Positions 17,554 to 26,526 of a DNA stretch of 37,548 nt are shown one piece after another (position 1 is the first letter of the stretch; each line of letters begins with the position of its first letter). The position numbers and the translations under genes are program-made. Origin of the DNA: an uncultured Flavobacteriales bacterium (lineage in GTDB: Bacteria > Bacteroidota > Bacteroidia > Flavobacteriales_D > Crocinitomicaceae); assembly GCA_913020765.1 (NCBI GenBank), contig CAJWAO010000014.1, positions 1-37,548 on the forward strand. The letters are read 5' to 3'. The notes below the pieces were generated by a model, which ran no database searches, was not told the DNA's origin, and saw only the letters and a list, made by a program, of their open reading frames with translations.

Positions 17554-17680
17554 CATTCACAAACAAGCCAAGTTGAGACCCCGTTCAAAAGTTTTAAACC
17601 TCATCTTGTTAAGAGATAATCTGGACCAAATATTTTTTCACAAAGATGATTCCGCACTTTTGTATAAACACATAAGTTTT

Positions 17681-18352
17681 ATGTCTGAAGTCGTTACGCT
17701 TAAAAATGCTGATATCTTTCAGAAAGGCAGCCAGGTTCTTTCTAATGTTCAGCTGTCAATTCATGCAGGACAGTTCGTATTTCTTATTGGAAAAACAGGT
17801 AGTGGAAAGAGTAGCCTGCTTAAAACATTATATGGAGAATTACCTCTGCAAGCGGGAGAAGGCAGCTTCGATGTATTTAATTTGAAGAAAATAAAAAGAA
17901 AGAACATTCCAATGCTCCGCAGAAAAATTGGAATTGTTTTTCAAGACTTTCAATTGCTAATGGACCGTACAATTATTCAAAATTTATACTTTGTACTAAA
18001 AGCGACAGGATGGAAAAAAAAGAAAGATATTCATGAGCGTGCTATTGGATGTCTAAAATTGGTTGGTCTAGAACAATTAGGAGATAAAATGCCTCACGAG
18101 CTTTCTGGAGGAGAGCAACAAAGAGTGTCTATTGCCCGCGCATTATTAAATGATCCAAAATTAATTTTAGCAGATGAGCCTACAGGGAACCTCGATCCTG
18201 AAACCTCAGAGGGTATTATGCGCCTATTGATTGCTATTTCGAAAGAAAAAAACGCTGCTATTCTCATGGCTACTCATGACATGCATATTGTAAAACTATT
18301 TCCCACAAAAACCTTATTGGTAGACAAGGGATTAATTGTTGAGCAAAATTAA
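17681..18352 (+). CDS. ftsE: FtsE-like ABC transporter ATPase
   Basis: This 223-residue ABC ATPase has Walker A GKTGSGKS (37-44), Q-loop VFQDFQLL (Q88), signature [15 protein letters not shown] (141-155), Walker [13 protein letters not shown] and H-loop THD (H199). In the FtsEX complex, FtsE works with membrane protein FtsX to control peptidoglycan hydrolases at division; LolD-type ATPases are the nearest alternative. The frame stays open upstream to 17498, but ATG 17681 gives the usual FtsE length and the conserved beginning, so I chose it. No ftsX is adjacent. The stop overlaps that of the convergent asparaginase by four bases. The gene diverges from the large TPR gene across a 139-base gap. 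Confidence 0.88.
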   Translation: MSEVVTLKNADIFQKGSQVLSNVQLSIHAGQFVFLIGKTGSGKSSLLKTLYGELPLQAGEGSFDVFNLKKIKRKNIPMLRRKIGIVFQDFQLLMDRTIIQNLYFVLKATGWKKKKDIHERAIGCLKLVGLEQLGDKMPHELSGGEQQRVSIARALLNDPKLILADEPTGNLDPETSEGIMRLLIAISKEKNAAILMATHDMHIVKLFPTKTLLVDKGLIVEQN

Positions 18353-19371
18353 CGCTCCATTTCACCACAAATAGGCATAGAAATGAGTGCTTTAATCTTA
18401 TCAGAATCCTTCTCATTCCCAAGGACAAACATTAATTTTGTGAGCGCTGCCTCAGCAGTCATATCTGTTCCACTTATCACACCAATTTTATTAAAAAATG
18501 AACTGGTTTGATAAGCCCCTTGTTTTACGCCACCTGAACTACATTGCGTAATATTGATAATTAATCCACCATCTTCAACATAACGGACCATGAGTTGTTG
18601 CATTTTATCAATCGAAGGTGCATTACCAGAGCCAAAGGTTTCAATTACAATCCCTTTTGTCTGGTTGGTATCAAAAAGACCTTTATATAGTTCAATGTTC
18701 ATTCCAGGGAATATTTTCAACAATGCAACTGATTTAGACATTCCAAATTGATATATCGGCTCAGAAAATTCAGACCGTTGAAGGGCACTCCATTTATATT
18801 TGATATTCACACCGGCAACAGCAAGTTCCGGATAATTCGGAGATTTGAATGCTTCAAACTGATTTGAGCTAACCTTCGAGCTTCTATTTCCTCGATATAG
18901 AGAGTACTCAAAATAAACAGCAACCTCCTGTATGATGGACTCCCCATTTGAATCTTTGGCCGCTGCAATTTCAATTGCCGTAATAAGGTTCTCTTTGCCG
19001 TCCGTTCGAATTACACCGATAGGTAATTGAGACCCTGTGAAAATGATAGGCTTTTTTAAACCCTGAATCATAAAACTAAGCGCTGAGGCAGAATAAGACA
19101 TCGTATCTGTCCCGTGAAGAACTACAAAACCGTCGTAATGATGGTAATTTTTTTTGATAAGCTTTGCCAAATTCACCCAATGCTCTGACGTCATTTCAGA
19201 GGAGTCAATAGGCTTTTTTATACTCATTGTGTCTATTTCAGTATGCAACCGATTGAGCTCCGGAATGTGCTCATAAACTGTATTAAAATTAAAACTATTT
19301 AAGAGGCCTGTTTCAGGGTCCTTAATCATCCCAATCGTCCCTCCAGTATAAATCACCAATACTTTTGTCAT
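18349..19371 (-). CDS. ansA: Type I L-asparaginase
   Basis: This enzyme hydrolyses L-asparagine to aspartate and ammonia in the cytosol. The two threonine sites are visible: YTGGTIGM near residues 8-15 and HGTDTM at 86-91. There is also a Lys in RTDGKENL. The 340-residue length and lack of a signal peptide fit the cytosolic type I enzyme rather than the secreted type II. A longer frame begins at 19449, but ATG 19371 overlaps the stop of tatD by four bases (ATGA) and starts right at the conserved VLVIYTGGTIG, so it is preferred. It is the last gene of the galE operon. Confidence 0.93.
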   Translation of the reverse strand: MTKVLVIYTGGTIGMIKDPETGLLNSFNFNTVYEHIPELNRLHTEIDTMSIKKPIDSSEMTSEHWVNLAKLIKKNYHHYDGFVVLHGTDTMSYSASALSFMIQGLKKPIIFTGSQLPIGVIRTDGKENLITAIEIAAAKDSNGESIIQEVAVYFEYSLYRGNRSSKVSSNQFEAFKSPNYPELAVAGVNIKYKWSALQRSEFSEPIYQFGMSKSVALLKIFPGMNIELYKGLFDTNQTKGIVIETFGSGNAPSIDKMQQLMVRYVEDGGLIINITQCSSGGVKQGAYQTSSFFNKIGVISGTDMTAEAALTKLMFVLGNEKDSDKIKALISMPICGEMER

Positions 19372-20153
19372 GTTACCAAGAATTTTGAAAGTTGAAAAAG
19401 CTCCTCTGCATTCTCTGAGGTAGTATTCTTTATTTTTGCAATAGGGCATTCGTAAATATCTGAAAGCTTGTCTGCTATGTAAAAGAGGTAGGAACTTTCA
19501 TTTCGCTTTCCTCTGTGTGGCATTGGGGCCAAATACGGCGCATCAGTCTCTAACAAAATATGGTTTAATGGAATGCTTTTTAGAACTTTAGGAAGTGTTG
19601 AATTTTTAAATGTAACAACACCGCCAATACCAAATTTGAAACCTCCATACGCGATAATTCTCTCAGCATCTTCTGTAGTTCCTGAAAAGCAATGAAACAC
19701 CCCGCGAAGATTATTACTGTTCTCCTCGTCTAGAATATTTAAAATCTCTGTCATAGAGTCTCGAGCATGAATCACAATTGGCAGTGCTAATTCTTTTGCC
19801 CAATTTATTTGCATTCGAAAAGCTGCTATCTGCTGCTCGATAAAGCTTGTATCCCAATATAAGTCAATTCCAATCTCTCCAACTGCAATATACTTTTGGT
19901 CTCCTTGAAATAACTCAAAGCCTATGCGCTTGAGCTGGTTTGAATATTCCAAATCAACACTGCAAGGGTGTAAACCCATCATAGGGATACAACCCTTATC
20001 TAATTTTACTAACTTGTGCAGCGCATCGATAGAATTTACATCGATATTAGGAAGCAAAATATAATCAACTCCTTTATCTCTTGCACGACGAATGGCCTCA
20101 GCTTGATCCTCCAGGAATTGTTCGCTGTACATATGTGCGTGTGTATCAATCAT
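19368..20153 (-). CDS. tatD: TatD family metal-dependent hydrolase (DNase)
   Basis: This 261-residue TIM-barrel hydrolase has the complete TatD metal set: N-terminal DTHAHM (H5, H7), VGEIGIDLY with the bridging Glu, IVIHARDS and FHCFSGT with histidines, and ETDAPYLAP with the Asp. Characterised members are metal-dependent 3'-5' DNases or D-aminoacyl-tRNA-deacylase-like enzymes; the role here is inferred only at family level. The start codon directly follows the stop of the upstream barrel gene (20154). The stop overlaps the asparaginase start by four bases, so the chain is probably translationally coupled. Confidence 0.95.
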   Translation of the reverse strand: MIDTHAHMYSEQFLEDQAEAIRRARDKGVDYILLPNIDVNSIDALHKLVKLDKGCIPMMGLHPCSVDLEYSNQLKRIGFELFQGDQKYIAVGEIGIDLYWDTSFIEQQIAAFRMQINWAKELALPIVIHARDSMTEILNILDEENSNNLRGVFHCFSGTTEDAERIIAYGGFKFGIGGVVTFKNSTLPKVLKSIPLNHILLETDAPYLAPMPHRGKRNESSYLFYIADKLSDIYECPIAKIKNTTSENAEELFQLSKFLVT

Positions 20154-20873
20154 CTAAAATAAGGATAAGCTGATACCCATTTGTATCGGGTGGATGTCTA
20201 TACTTTCATTATCGGAAAAGAGGGTCAAGGGCTGATACGCAAAAAATAAAGACCAGTTTCTAAAACCAAATCTAGCATATGAGGAAATATAAAACCAATT
20301 GTACTCTTCTCTAAGTTTTACCTCTGAATACGAAATCTCATCTTCAAATTTCCTGTAAGAGCTGAAATTCATGCTTGGTTGCACACCCAATCTCGCCCCT
20401 AGAATCAGCTTTGTATGCTTCCATCCTGTTGACCTCAATCTAAATTCCAAAGGGATAAAAAACTGATGTATCGTAAGAAAAGAAGATAAAATACTGTCAT
20501 TTGGAGCTGGGAAAGCGGCTTGAACAGCATCAAACGAAGTGAGGTAAAAAACACGCGGGGTTCTATGGTTCAAATATGCATAGCCAAAACCAATACCGAA
20601 AGAGACTCTTTCCGTGGATTTTAACTGAATATCCTTATTTATACTTCCGCTAAAACCTATCGAATTCCAATTATTTTGAAAAGGGCCATTTTCACCTATC
20701 CAGTCATTGTACGTTAAATCAATAATTAATCTGTCATACTTCTTTCTATCAATATCCTTGAAAGGTCTTAAACCACTATAATACCAGAATAGCCCAGGCC
20801 TATTTTGAGACTGCCTTTCAACTTGCCCAAGCAAGCTCATATGTATACAAAGAAACAGAAGTACTAATTTCAT
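20154..20873 (-). CDS. Small outer-membrane beta-barrel protein (PorT-like)
   Basis: This 239-residue protein has a signal peptide (LVLLFLCIHMSLLGQ) and alternating amphipathic strands with aromatic residues, ending in SLSLF, a terminal Phe typical of outer-membrane barrels. It resembles the PorT-type eight-stranded barrel superfamily of Bacteroidota; I cannot assign it to a characterised member. The frame extends upstream to 20906, but ATG 20873 makes a four-base ATGA overlap with the galE stop and begins immediately with the signal sequence, so I chose it. It abuts tatD. Why a barrel sits between galE and tatD is not evident. Confidence 0.8.
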   Translation of the reverse strand: MKLVLLFLCIHMSLLGQVERQSQNRPGLFWYYSGLRPFKDIDRKKYDRLIIDLTYNDWIGENGPFQNNWNSIGFSGSINKDIQLKSTERVSFGIGFGYAYLNHRTPRVFYLTSFDAVQAAFPAPNDSILSSFLTIHQFFIPLEFRLRSTGWKHTKLILGARLGVQPSMNFSSYRKFEDEISYSEVKLREEYNWFYISSYARFGFRNWSLFFAYQPLTLFSDNESIDIHPIQMGISLSLF

Positions 20874-21895
20874 TTTACAGACCGAATTGATTTTTCCCAA
20901 TTCCATGCATCCTTAACTGCATCTTTCATTGTCTTTTTAGCAGTCCATCCCAAAAGTTGCTCGGCATAATCTACATTGGCATAAATTTCAATTACGTCAC
21001 CCGGCCTATTTGGGCCAAATTCGTAATTCAGTTTAATGTCATTTACCTTCTCAAAAGTCTTGACAACCTCTAAAACACTTGACCCATTGCCTGTGCCAAT
21101 ATTGACAATCTCATGACAGCCATCGGCTGAATTTATTAGGTAATCCAGAGCTTTTACATGTGCCTCCGCAAGATCAACAACATGAATATAATCCCGAATA
21201 CAGGTGCCATCAATGGTTGGATAGCTGTTGCCAAATATTGTAAGTTTTTCATGTAAACCCGCTGCTGTCTGTGTTACAAATGGGAGCAAATTATTCGGTT
21301 TTCCGATTGGAAGCTCGCCTATTTGCGCAGAGGAATGTGCTCCAATTGGGTTAAAATACCGCAAACTCATTAAACGAAGCTCATTTTGCGAAAAAAACAA
21401 GTCATCAATGATTTTTTCTCCAAGCCACTTTGTAAAACCATAAGGTGAGGTAGGTATTGTTTTGGGTGTTTTTTCAGACACCTCTTTTTTTCCCTGTGGT
21501 TCACCGTATACGGTACAAGATGATGAAAACACGAAGGGGATTTTAGGATTCTCGGAAACAATTTTCAATATTGAAACCAATCCTTCAATATTATTTTGGT
21601 AATACCTCAATGGGTTTTCAACCGATTCTCCAACCGCTTTATACGCAGCAAAATGTATAATCCCACAAACCTCATTTGCTTTTATATATCCTCTCAAATA
21701 ATCCGTATTGCAAACATCCTGCCTTAAAAGTTCAGGGCGAAAACCTAAAATATTGCTTAATCCATCGATAACGGATTCATTTGAATTTCTAAAATCATCA
21801 AGTAAAACAGGCTCGTATCCCGTATTGAAAAGTTCTACCACAGTGTGCGAACCAATATATCCAGCACCCCCAGTTACCAATACTTTTTTTGACAT
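20870..21895 (-). CDS. galE: UDP-glucose 4-epimerase
   Basis: GalE interconverts UDP-glucose and UDP-galactose for galactose use and surface polysaccharide synthesis. This 341-residue short-chain dehydrogenase has the NAD motif GGAGYIGSH at the N-terminus, HFAAYKAVGES, SSSCTVYG (124-131), the catalytic Y152-G-F-T-K156 and RYFNPIGAH. C-terminal GRPGDVxxxYA-type residues (NRPGDVIEIYA) are also typical of GalE. It heads a four-gene chain with a barrel, tatD and asparaginase. The start ATG at 21895 lies four bases from a TACCTTTG box. Confidence 0.95.
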   Translation of the reverse strand: MSKKVLVTGGAGYIGSHTVVELFNTGYEPVLLDDFRNSNESVIDGLSNILGFRPELLRQDVCNTDYLRGYIKANEVCGIIHFAAYKAVGESVENPLRYYQNNIEGLVSILKIVSENPKIPFVFSSSCTVYGEPQGKKEVSEKTPKTIPTSPYGFTKWLGEKIIDDLFFSQNELRLMSLRYFNPIGAHSSAQIGELPIGKPNNLLPFVTQTAAGLHEKLTIFGNSYPTIDGTCIRDYIHVVDLAEAHVKALDYLINSADGCHEIVNIGTGNGSSVLEVVKTFEKVNDIKLNYEFGPNRPGDVIEIYANVDYAEQLLGWTAKKTMKDAVKDAWNWEKSIRSVK

Positions 21896-21899
21896 GTCT

Positions 21900-21907
21900 C
21901 AAAGGTA
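21900..21907 (-). promoter_or_regulatory. TAnnTTTG box abutting galE
   Basis: The minus strand reads TACCTTTG, exact -7 consensus, with four bases (AGAC) before the galE ATG. No convincing -33 TTTG is present. A functional box would give a leaderless or nearly leaderless galE transcript. Confidence 0.35.
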
Positions 21908-21931
21908 GAGAAATTCAACTATTTTTAAGGT

Positions 21932-22060
21932 GTGAAAGAAGACCATTTTAATTTCAGATCACGCCTACCTGAAAGGCCAGAAAAGCGCACCCTTGTTAAG
22001 TTGGTATTTTATACTGTTGTATCTACAATGCTGATTTTTTATCTTTATTCAACGATTTAA
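21932..22060 (+). CDS. Putative 42-residue single-pass membrane protein
   Basis: A GTG-initiated frame of 42 codons encodes a charged N-terminal half (FNFRSRLPERPEKRT) and a hydrophobic C-terminal helix (LVFYTVVSTMLIFYLYSTI). An in-frame TAA lies just upstream at 21926-21928, so GTG is the only credible start. The stop is 15 bases before the DUF2141 gene, with which it could be co-transcribed. The clean cytoplasmic-basic plus single-helix layout and the fit into an otherwise empty gap argue for a real gene. There is no family I can name, and the short length means chance cannot be excluded. Confidence 0.5.
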   Translation: MKEDHFNFRSRLPERPEKRTLVKLVFYTVVSTMLIFYLYSTI

Positions 22061-22075
22061 TAGAATCAGTTATAA

Positions 22076-22483
22076 ATGTTCACCCTAATTTTAGCGCTAC
22101 TGCTTCCTCTCTTTGACGCCTGCGATGACCTTACCGTCATTGTTTCGGGATGCAAATCACAAAAGGGTCAGATTTTTATTGCTTTATATGATGAACAGAG
22201 TCAATTTCCTATTTTCGGAAAGCAGCTCATAGGAGAAATTATGCCCTTAACTAAAAAGCCAAGGCATGAATTTACCTTCAAAAAAATTCCTCACAAGACC
22301 TATGCTATCGCCGTTTTTCATGATATAAATAATAATGGTAAACTGGATAAAAATGCATTAGGGCTTCCACTTGAACCATATGGATTTTCAAATAATGCAA
22401 GAAGTACCTTTAGTGCGCCAAGTTTTTCTCAAGCATCATTTTTGCATGAAAAAGAGCAAAGCATATCAATTATCGTTAGATAA
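22076..22483 (+). CDS. Secreted DUF2141 family protein
   Basis: This 135-residue protein has an N-terminal hydrophobic signal sequence (MFTLILALLLPLFDA) and the DUF2141 pattern: an early GQIFIALYD strand, then AVFHDINNNGKLDKN, GLPLEPYGFSNNAR and F.APSF..ASF. The domain is a small immunoglobulin-like beta-sandwich of unknown function, exported in many Bacteroidota and proteobacteria. It may be co-transcribed with the 42-residue frame 15 bases upstream. Its stop lies two bases from the stop of the convergent biotin carrier gene, with no terminator visible between. Confidence 0.85.
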   Translation: MFTLILALLLPLFDACDDLTVIVSGCKSQKGQIFIALYDEQSQFPIFGKQLIGEIMPLTKKPRHEFTFKKIPHKTYAIAVFHDINNNGKLDKNALGLPLEPYGFSNNARSTFSAPSFSQASFLHEKEQSISIIVR

Positions 22484-22485
22484 AA

Positions 22486-22956
22486 CTATTCAAATTGAAT
22501 GAGTAACTCGCCCTTATCAACCACTTGATCTTTCTCAATTACGACACTTTTCACAACCCCTTCACCATCAGATTTTAAAATGTTTTCCATTTTCATTGCT
22601 TCAAGAGAAAGGATCGGTTCTCCAACTTTGACATGGTCCCCAACCTGTACCTGAATGTTTAAAATCCTTCCTGGCATTGGCGAGGTAATCTCCTTTAACT
22701 GCTTTACTTTTACTTTATCAAGACCTAATTCTGATATAAGATCATCCAATACGAACCTCTTTTTTAACTCAAATACACGGTGATTTAATTTAAGACGGAG
22801 TTTCCTATTTTCAATATCTCTATTTAAAATCTCTCCCTTAAAAGATTTACCCTGATAGATCACTTCGAAGAAATCTCGATCAATCCAATGGACTTCTGCT
22901 CCAGAACCAGGCTCGACCTCCACACCATCGATAAAAAAAATTGAATTTTCAGACAT
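22486..22956 (-). CDS. Biotin carboxyl carrier protein of an acyl-CoA carboxylase
   Basis: This 156-residue protein ends in a biotinyl/lipoyl domain with the biotinylation motif EAMKM (Lys122) and the preceding SPMPGRI loop. The N-terminal ~85 residues form a second small domain (FFIDGVEVEPG) as in carrier subunits of propionyl-CoA carboxylase-type enzymes rather than the Ala/Pro-rich AccB. It carries carboxybiotin between biotin carboxylase and carboxyltransferase. The likely partner carboxyltransferase is at 8094-9635; the biotin carboxylase is not in the window. It lies 18 bases after ileS. A TATATTTG box sits five bases before its ATG, so it might also have its own promoter. Confidence 0.92.
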   Translation of the reverse strand: MSENSIFFIDGVEVEPGSGAEVHWIDRDFFEVIYQGKSFKGEILNRDIENRKLRLKLNHRVFELKKRFVLDDLISELGLDKVKVKQLKEITSPMPGRILNIQVQVGDHVKVGEPILSLEAMKMENILKSDGEGVVKSVVIEKDQVVDKGELLIQFE

Positions 22957-22961
22957 ATTTA

Positions 22962-22969
22962 CAAATATA
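22962..22969 (-). promoter_or_regulatory. TAnnTTTG box abutting the biotin carrier gene
   Basis: The minus strand reads TATATTTG, exact -7 consensus, five bases before the ATG at 22956 and just past the ileS stop. The -33 region falls within ileS and shows no TTTG. It could give the carrier gene a promoter independent of ileS. Confidence 0.3.
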
Positions 22970-22974
22970 GAATA

Positions 22975-25900
22975 TTATGCTTCTTTTTTCTTTAGGCTAA
23001 TTTTAAGGTCGTTTTCCTCTTCAATGGTTTCGAAATGAATGTCTCCGTTCAAATTTGTAAAACTTATATCAGAAGCAAGAACTTCCTCAGCGACATAAGC
23101 CTTATTACGCTCAATCGCAACTTGAATTGCCTCATTTGTCTCTAACACGAGAGAGATTCGATCTGTAACTTCCAATCCTTTTTGCTTACGTAAGTTTTGG
23201 ACCCTATTCACAAGCTCTCTAGCAATACCCTCAGACTTTAAATCTTCTGAAATAGAAATATCCAATGCAACTGTGAGGCCGTCTTCATTTGCCACCAACC
23301 ATCCAGGGATGTCCTTTGTTTCGATAACGAAATCATTTAAATCTAAAATAATCTCATCTCCATTGACCGCGCCCTTCCATAGTCCTTTCGACTCAAGGTC
23401 ATAAATATCTTCTGCTGTCCACTGTGAAATAAATGCAGCTATCGCTTTCATATGCTTGCCATATTTAGGGCCAATTGTCTTAAAGTTCGGCTTGATACTT
23501 TTAACCAAAACCTCATTATCTTCCTTTATTATTTCAAGCGATTTTACATTTACCTCTGATAAAATCAACTCCCGAACATGCTTTAGGTTTATCTCTGTTT
23601 CCATATCCAAAACGGGAACCATAATCTTTTGTAGAGGCTGTCTGACACGAATTCTTTCCTTCTTACGTAAGCCAAGTACCAATGAACAAATACGTTGTGC
23701 CAATTCCATTTGCTTTTCAAGATCCTTTTGAATGACCGCAGAATTTACAACAGGAAAGTCCACAAGGTGTACAGATTTCGATTTTGATTTTTGAGACCCT
23801 TTATTCAAATCTAAATAAAGTCGATCCATAAAGAAAGGAGCAATTGGAGAGCCAATAACCGCTACAGTCTCTAAACAGGTGTAAAGTGTTTGATAGGCCG
23901 CAAGCTTATCATTGGGATCGTCGTTCTTCCAAAATCTTCTTCGACAAAGACGAACATACCAATTTGATAGCTGTTCAGTTACAAATTCTTGAATTGCCCT
24001 ACCCGCACGAGTCGGCTCATAGGAAGAATAACTATCCTCGACATTTTGAACCAATGAGTGAAGCTTTGACAAAATCCATCGGTCAATTTCTGTTCTATCT
24101 TCAAGTGAAAGCTCTTTTTGCGAATAATCAAATTCATCAAGGTTCGCATACAATGAGAAGAATGAGTAGGTATTATATAAAGTCCCAAAAAACTTTCGCT
24201 GTACCTCAAGGATTCCATCAATGTCGAACTTCAAATTATCCCATGGCTGTGCATTAGTAATCATATACCACCTAGTGGCATCTGGACCATATTTACGAAG
24301 TGTTTCAAAGGGATCTATACCATTCCCCAGACGCTTCGACATCTTTTGACCCTTTTTATCGAGAACCAAACCATTGGATACTACATTTTTGTAGGCTACC
24401 TTACCAAAAACCATGGATGAAATAGCATGAAGCGTATAAAACCACCCTCGTGTCTGATCGACTCCTTCTGCGATGAAATCTGCAGGATAAGCGGTACTAT
24501 TTTCAATTTTATCTTTATTTTCAAAAGGATAATGCCATTGGGCATAAGGCATCGAACCTGAATCAAACCATACGTCCATAAGATCAGATTCACGATTCAT
24601 AGGCTTGCCAGAATCAGAAACCAAAACGATGCCATCTACAATGTGTTTGTGCAAATCAATTTGATTGTAATTCGCCTCAGACATGTCTCCGGGAGTAAAA
24701 TCCTTCAAAGGATTTTCGGACATAACCCCAGCCTCTACAGAAAGTTGACATTCATTTTTAAGTTGCTCTACAGAACCCATACATTTTTGTTCGAGTCCAT
24801 CTTCGGTTCTCCATATGGGAATTGGAATTCCCCAATACCTCGACCTCGAAAGATTCCAATCATTTGCATTCTCCAACCATTTGCCAAAACGACCCGTTCC
24901 TGTTGCTTCTGGTTTCCAATTAATGGTATTGTTTAAATCCACCATGCGCTGTTTGTGTTTGGTGACATTTATAAACCAAGAGTCAAGAGGATAATACAAT
25001 ATCGGCTTATCCGTCCTCCAACAATGAGGATAGCTATGCTCATATTTTTCAACCTTAAAGGCCCTGTTTTCTGTTTTTAGCTTCACGCAGATTTCAATAT
25101 CTGCCGACTTATCAGGCGCCTCTCCGTCAGGATAGTACTCATTTTTAACGTACATACCTGCAAAGTCGGTAACTTCCTTACGAAAACGACCTTGAAGATC
25201 CACTAAAGGAACAAGAGAATCATATTCATCTCTAACTAGCATTGGTGGAACTCCTGCATCTTTGGCAACTTTTGCATCATCTGCTCCAAAAGTAGGTGCC
25301 GTATGCACGATACCCGTTCCATCTTCTGTCGTCACAAAATCACCAGAAATGACCTGAAAAGCATTTTCTGGATTTTCAGCGGGTACACAATAATTAAGCA
25401 GTTGCTCATATCTAAGTCCGAGTAAATCCCTACCTGAACAACTATCACCTACATAAAAAGGTATTTTTTTTGCGCCTTCTTCGTAGCTTTCTAAGTCATT
25501 GATATGGTCAACAGAGAAATATCCCTTTGAAAACTGATAGTTCACAAGATTCTTTGCCAATATTAAATTAGACCTTTTAAAGGTATACTGATTGTATGTT
25601 GTTACACACACATACTCTATTTTTTCTCCAACAGTCAGTGCTGTATTAGATGGCAACGTCCAAGGTGTTGTTGTCCATGCCAACAAAAACAATTCACCAT
25701 CAATATTAAAGGGAGATTTTGCATTATCAGTCACCTTAAATTGAGCCACTGCAGAGGTGTCCTTTACATCTTGATAACATCCAGGCTGATTGATTTCGTG
25801 AGAAGAAAGCCCCGTTCCAGCTTTCGGAGAATACGGCTGAATAGTATACCCTTTGTACAATAAATCGTTATTATAAAGCTCAGAAATTAACCACCATACA

Positions 25901-26379
25901 GTTTCCATATATTTGGACTTGTAGGTCACGTAGGGATCATCCATATCTACCCAATATCCCATTTTTTTAGTGAGGTCATTCCAAACGTCCGTATACTTCA
26001 TGACAGCTTTTTTACATGCCGAATTGTAAGCATCAACAGAAATTTTTTTCCCAATATCCTCTTTCGTAATTCCTAGTTCCTTTTCAACACCAAGTTCAAC
26101 TGGGAGACCATGTGTATCCCATCCTGCCTTTCGTTTTACTTGAAATCCTTTGAGGGTTTTAAAACGACAAAATATATCCTTGATGGAACGCGCCATGACA
26201 TGATGAATTCCCGGCATTCCATTCGCTGAAGGCGGCCCCTCAAAAAAAACAAAAGGTTTGGCACCTTCCCGAGAGGACACAGAGGCCTCAAAAACAGCAT
26301 TTCGGTCCCATAAGTCCTGAATTTCTTTTGAGATCTCAGGTAGATTCAAGCCTTTATATTCAGGATATTTATTATTCAT
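22975..26379 (-). CDS. ileS: Isoleucyl-tRNA synthetase
   Basis: This class I synthetase charges tRNA-Ile and edits valine. Its 1134 residues fit the long form found in Bacteroidota and eukaryotic cytosol. The ATP-site HIGH motif appears as GMPGIHHVM within EGPPSANGMPGIHHV (~47-61). The KMSKS loop is KMSKR near residue 678 (GQKMSKRLGN). A CP1 editing insert (WTTTPWTLPSN) and the anticodon-binding helical region (ISSMVFGK onward) are present. The biotin carrier gene follows after 18 bases and is probably co-transcribed. Identity is secure. Confidence 0.98.
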   Translation of the reverse strand: MNNKYPEYKGLNLPEISKEIQDLWDRNAVFEASVSSREGAKPFVFFEGPPSANGMPGIHHVMARSIKDIFCRFKTLKGFQVKRKAGWDTHGLPVELGVEKELGITKEDIGKKISVDAYNSACKKAVMKYTDVWNDLTKKMGYWVDMDDPYVTYKSKYMETVWWLISELYNNDLLYKGYTIQPYSPKAGTGLSSHEINQPGCYQDVKDTSAVAQFKVTDNAKSPFNIDGELFLLAWTTTPWTLPSNTALTVGEKIEYVCVTTYNQYTFKRSNLILAKNLVNYQFSKGYFSVDHINDLESYEEGAKKIPFYVGDSCSGRDLLGLRYEQLLNYCVPAENPENAFQVISGDFVTTEDGTGIVHTAPTFGADDAKVAKDAGVPPMLVRDEYDSLVPLVDLQGRFRKEVTDFAGMYVKNEYYPDGEAPDKSADIEICVKLKTENRAFKVEKYEHSYPHCWRTDKPILYYPLDSWFINVTKHKQRMVDLNNTINWKPEATGTGRFGKWLENANDWNLSRSRYWGIPIPIWRTEDGLEQKCMGSVEQLKNECQLSVEAGVMSENPLKDFTPGDMSEANYNQIDLHKHIVDGIVLVSDSGKPMNRESDLMDVWFDSGSMPYAQWHYPFENKDKIENSTAYPADFIAEGVDQTRGWFYTLHAISSMVFGKVAYKNVVSNGLVLDKKGQKMSKRLGNGIDPFETLRKYGPDATRWYMITNAQPWDNLKFDIDGILEVQRKFFGTLYNTYSFFSLYANLDEFDYSQKELSLEDRTEIDRWILSKLHSLVQNVEDSYSSYEPTRAGRAIQEFVTEQLSNWYVRLCRRRFWKNDDPNDKLAAYQTLYTCLETVAVIGSPIAPFFMDRLYLDLNKGSQKSKSKSVHLVDFPVVNSAVIQKDLEKQMELAQRICSLVLGLRKKERIRVRQPLQKIMVPVLDMETEINLKHVRELILSEVNVKSLEIIKEDNEVLVKSIKPNFKTIGPKYGKHMKAIAAFISQWTAEDIYDLESKGLWKGAVNGDEIILDLNDFVIETKDIPGWLVANEDGLTVALDISISEDLKSEGIARELVNRVQNLRKQKGLEVTDRISLVLETNEAIQVAIERNKAYVAEEVLASDISFTNLNGDIHFETIEEENDLKISLKKKEA

Positions 26380-26463
26380 TAGTAAATCATTAAAGAAGAG
26401 TGTAAAATTAGGAAGATTAAAGCAATTTTTACAATCGAACCTTGCTTATTTCACAGACACAAA

Positions 26464-26486
26464 AAAAGGGCGATTTTCGCCCTTTT
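26464..26486 (-). terminator. Rho-independent terminator of the secreted protein gene at 26527
   Basis: On the minus strand the ten-base arms AAAAGGGCGA and TCGCCCTTTT flank a three-base loop, with a run of seven T beginning in the right arm. It lies about 40 bases after the stop of 26527-27267 and before ileS, separating the two transcripts. Confidence 0.88.
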
Positions 26487-26526
26487 ACGTTTACCGTATT
26501 TCAATTCAAATTTGGGATAAAAAACC

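Noticed and set aside
17498-17680. N-terminal extension of the ftsE frame starting at 17498
   Set aside because: It overlaps the start of the opposite-strand TPR gene, adds 61 residues not seen in FtsE, and ATG 17681 gives the normal length.
23886-24257. 123-codon open frame opposite ileS
   Set aside because: It lies fully inside a secure synthetase gene on the other strand and has no recognisable domain or start signal.
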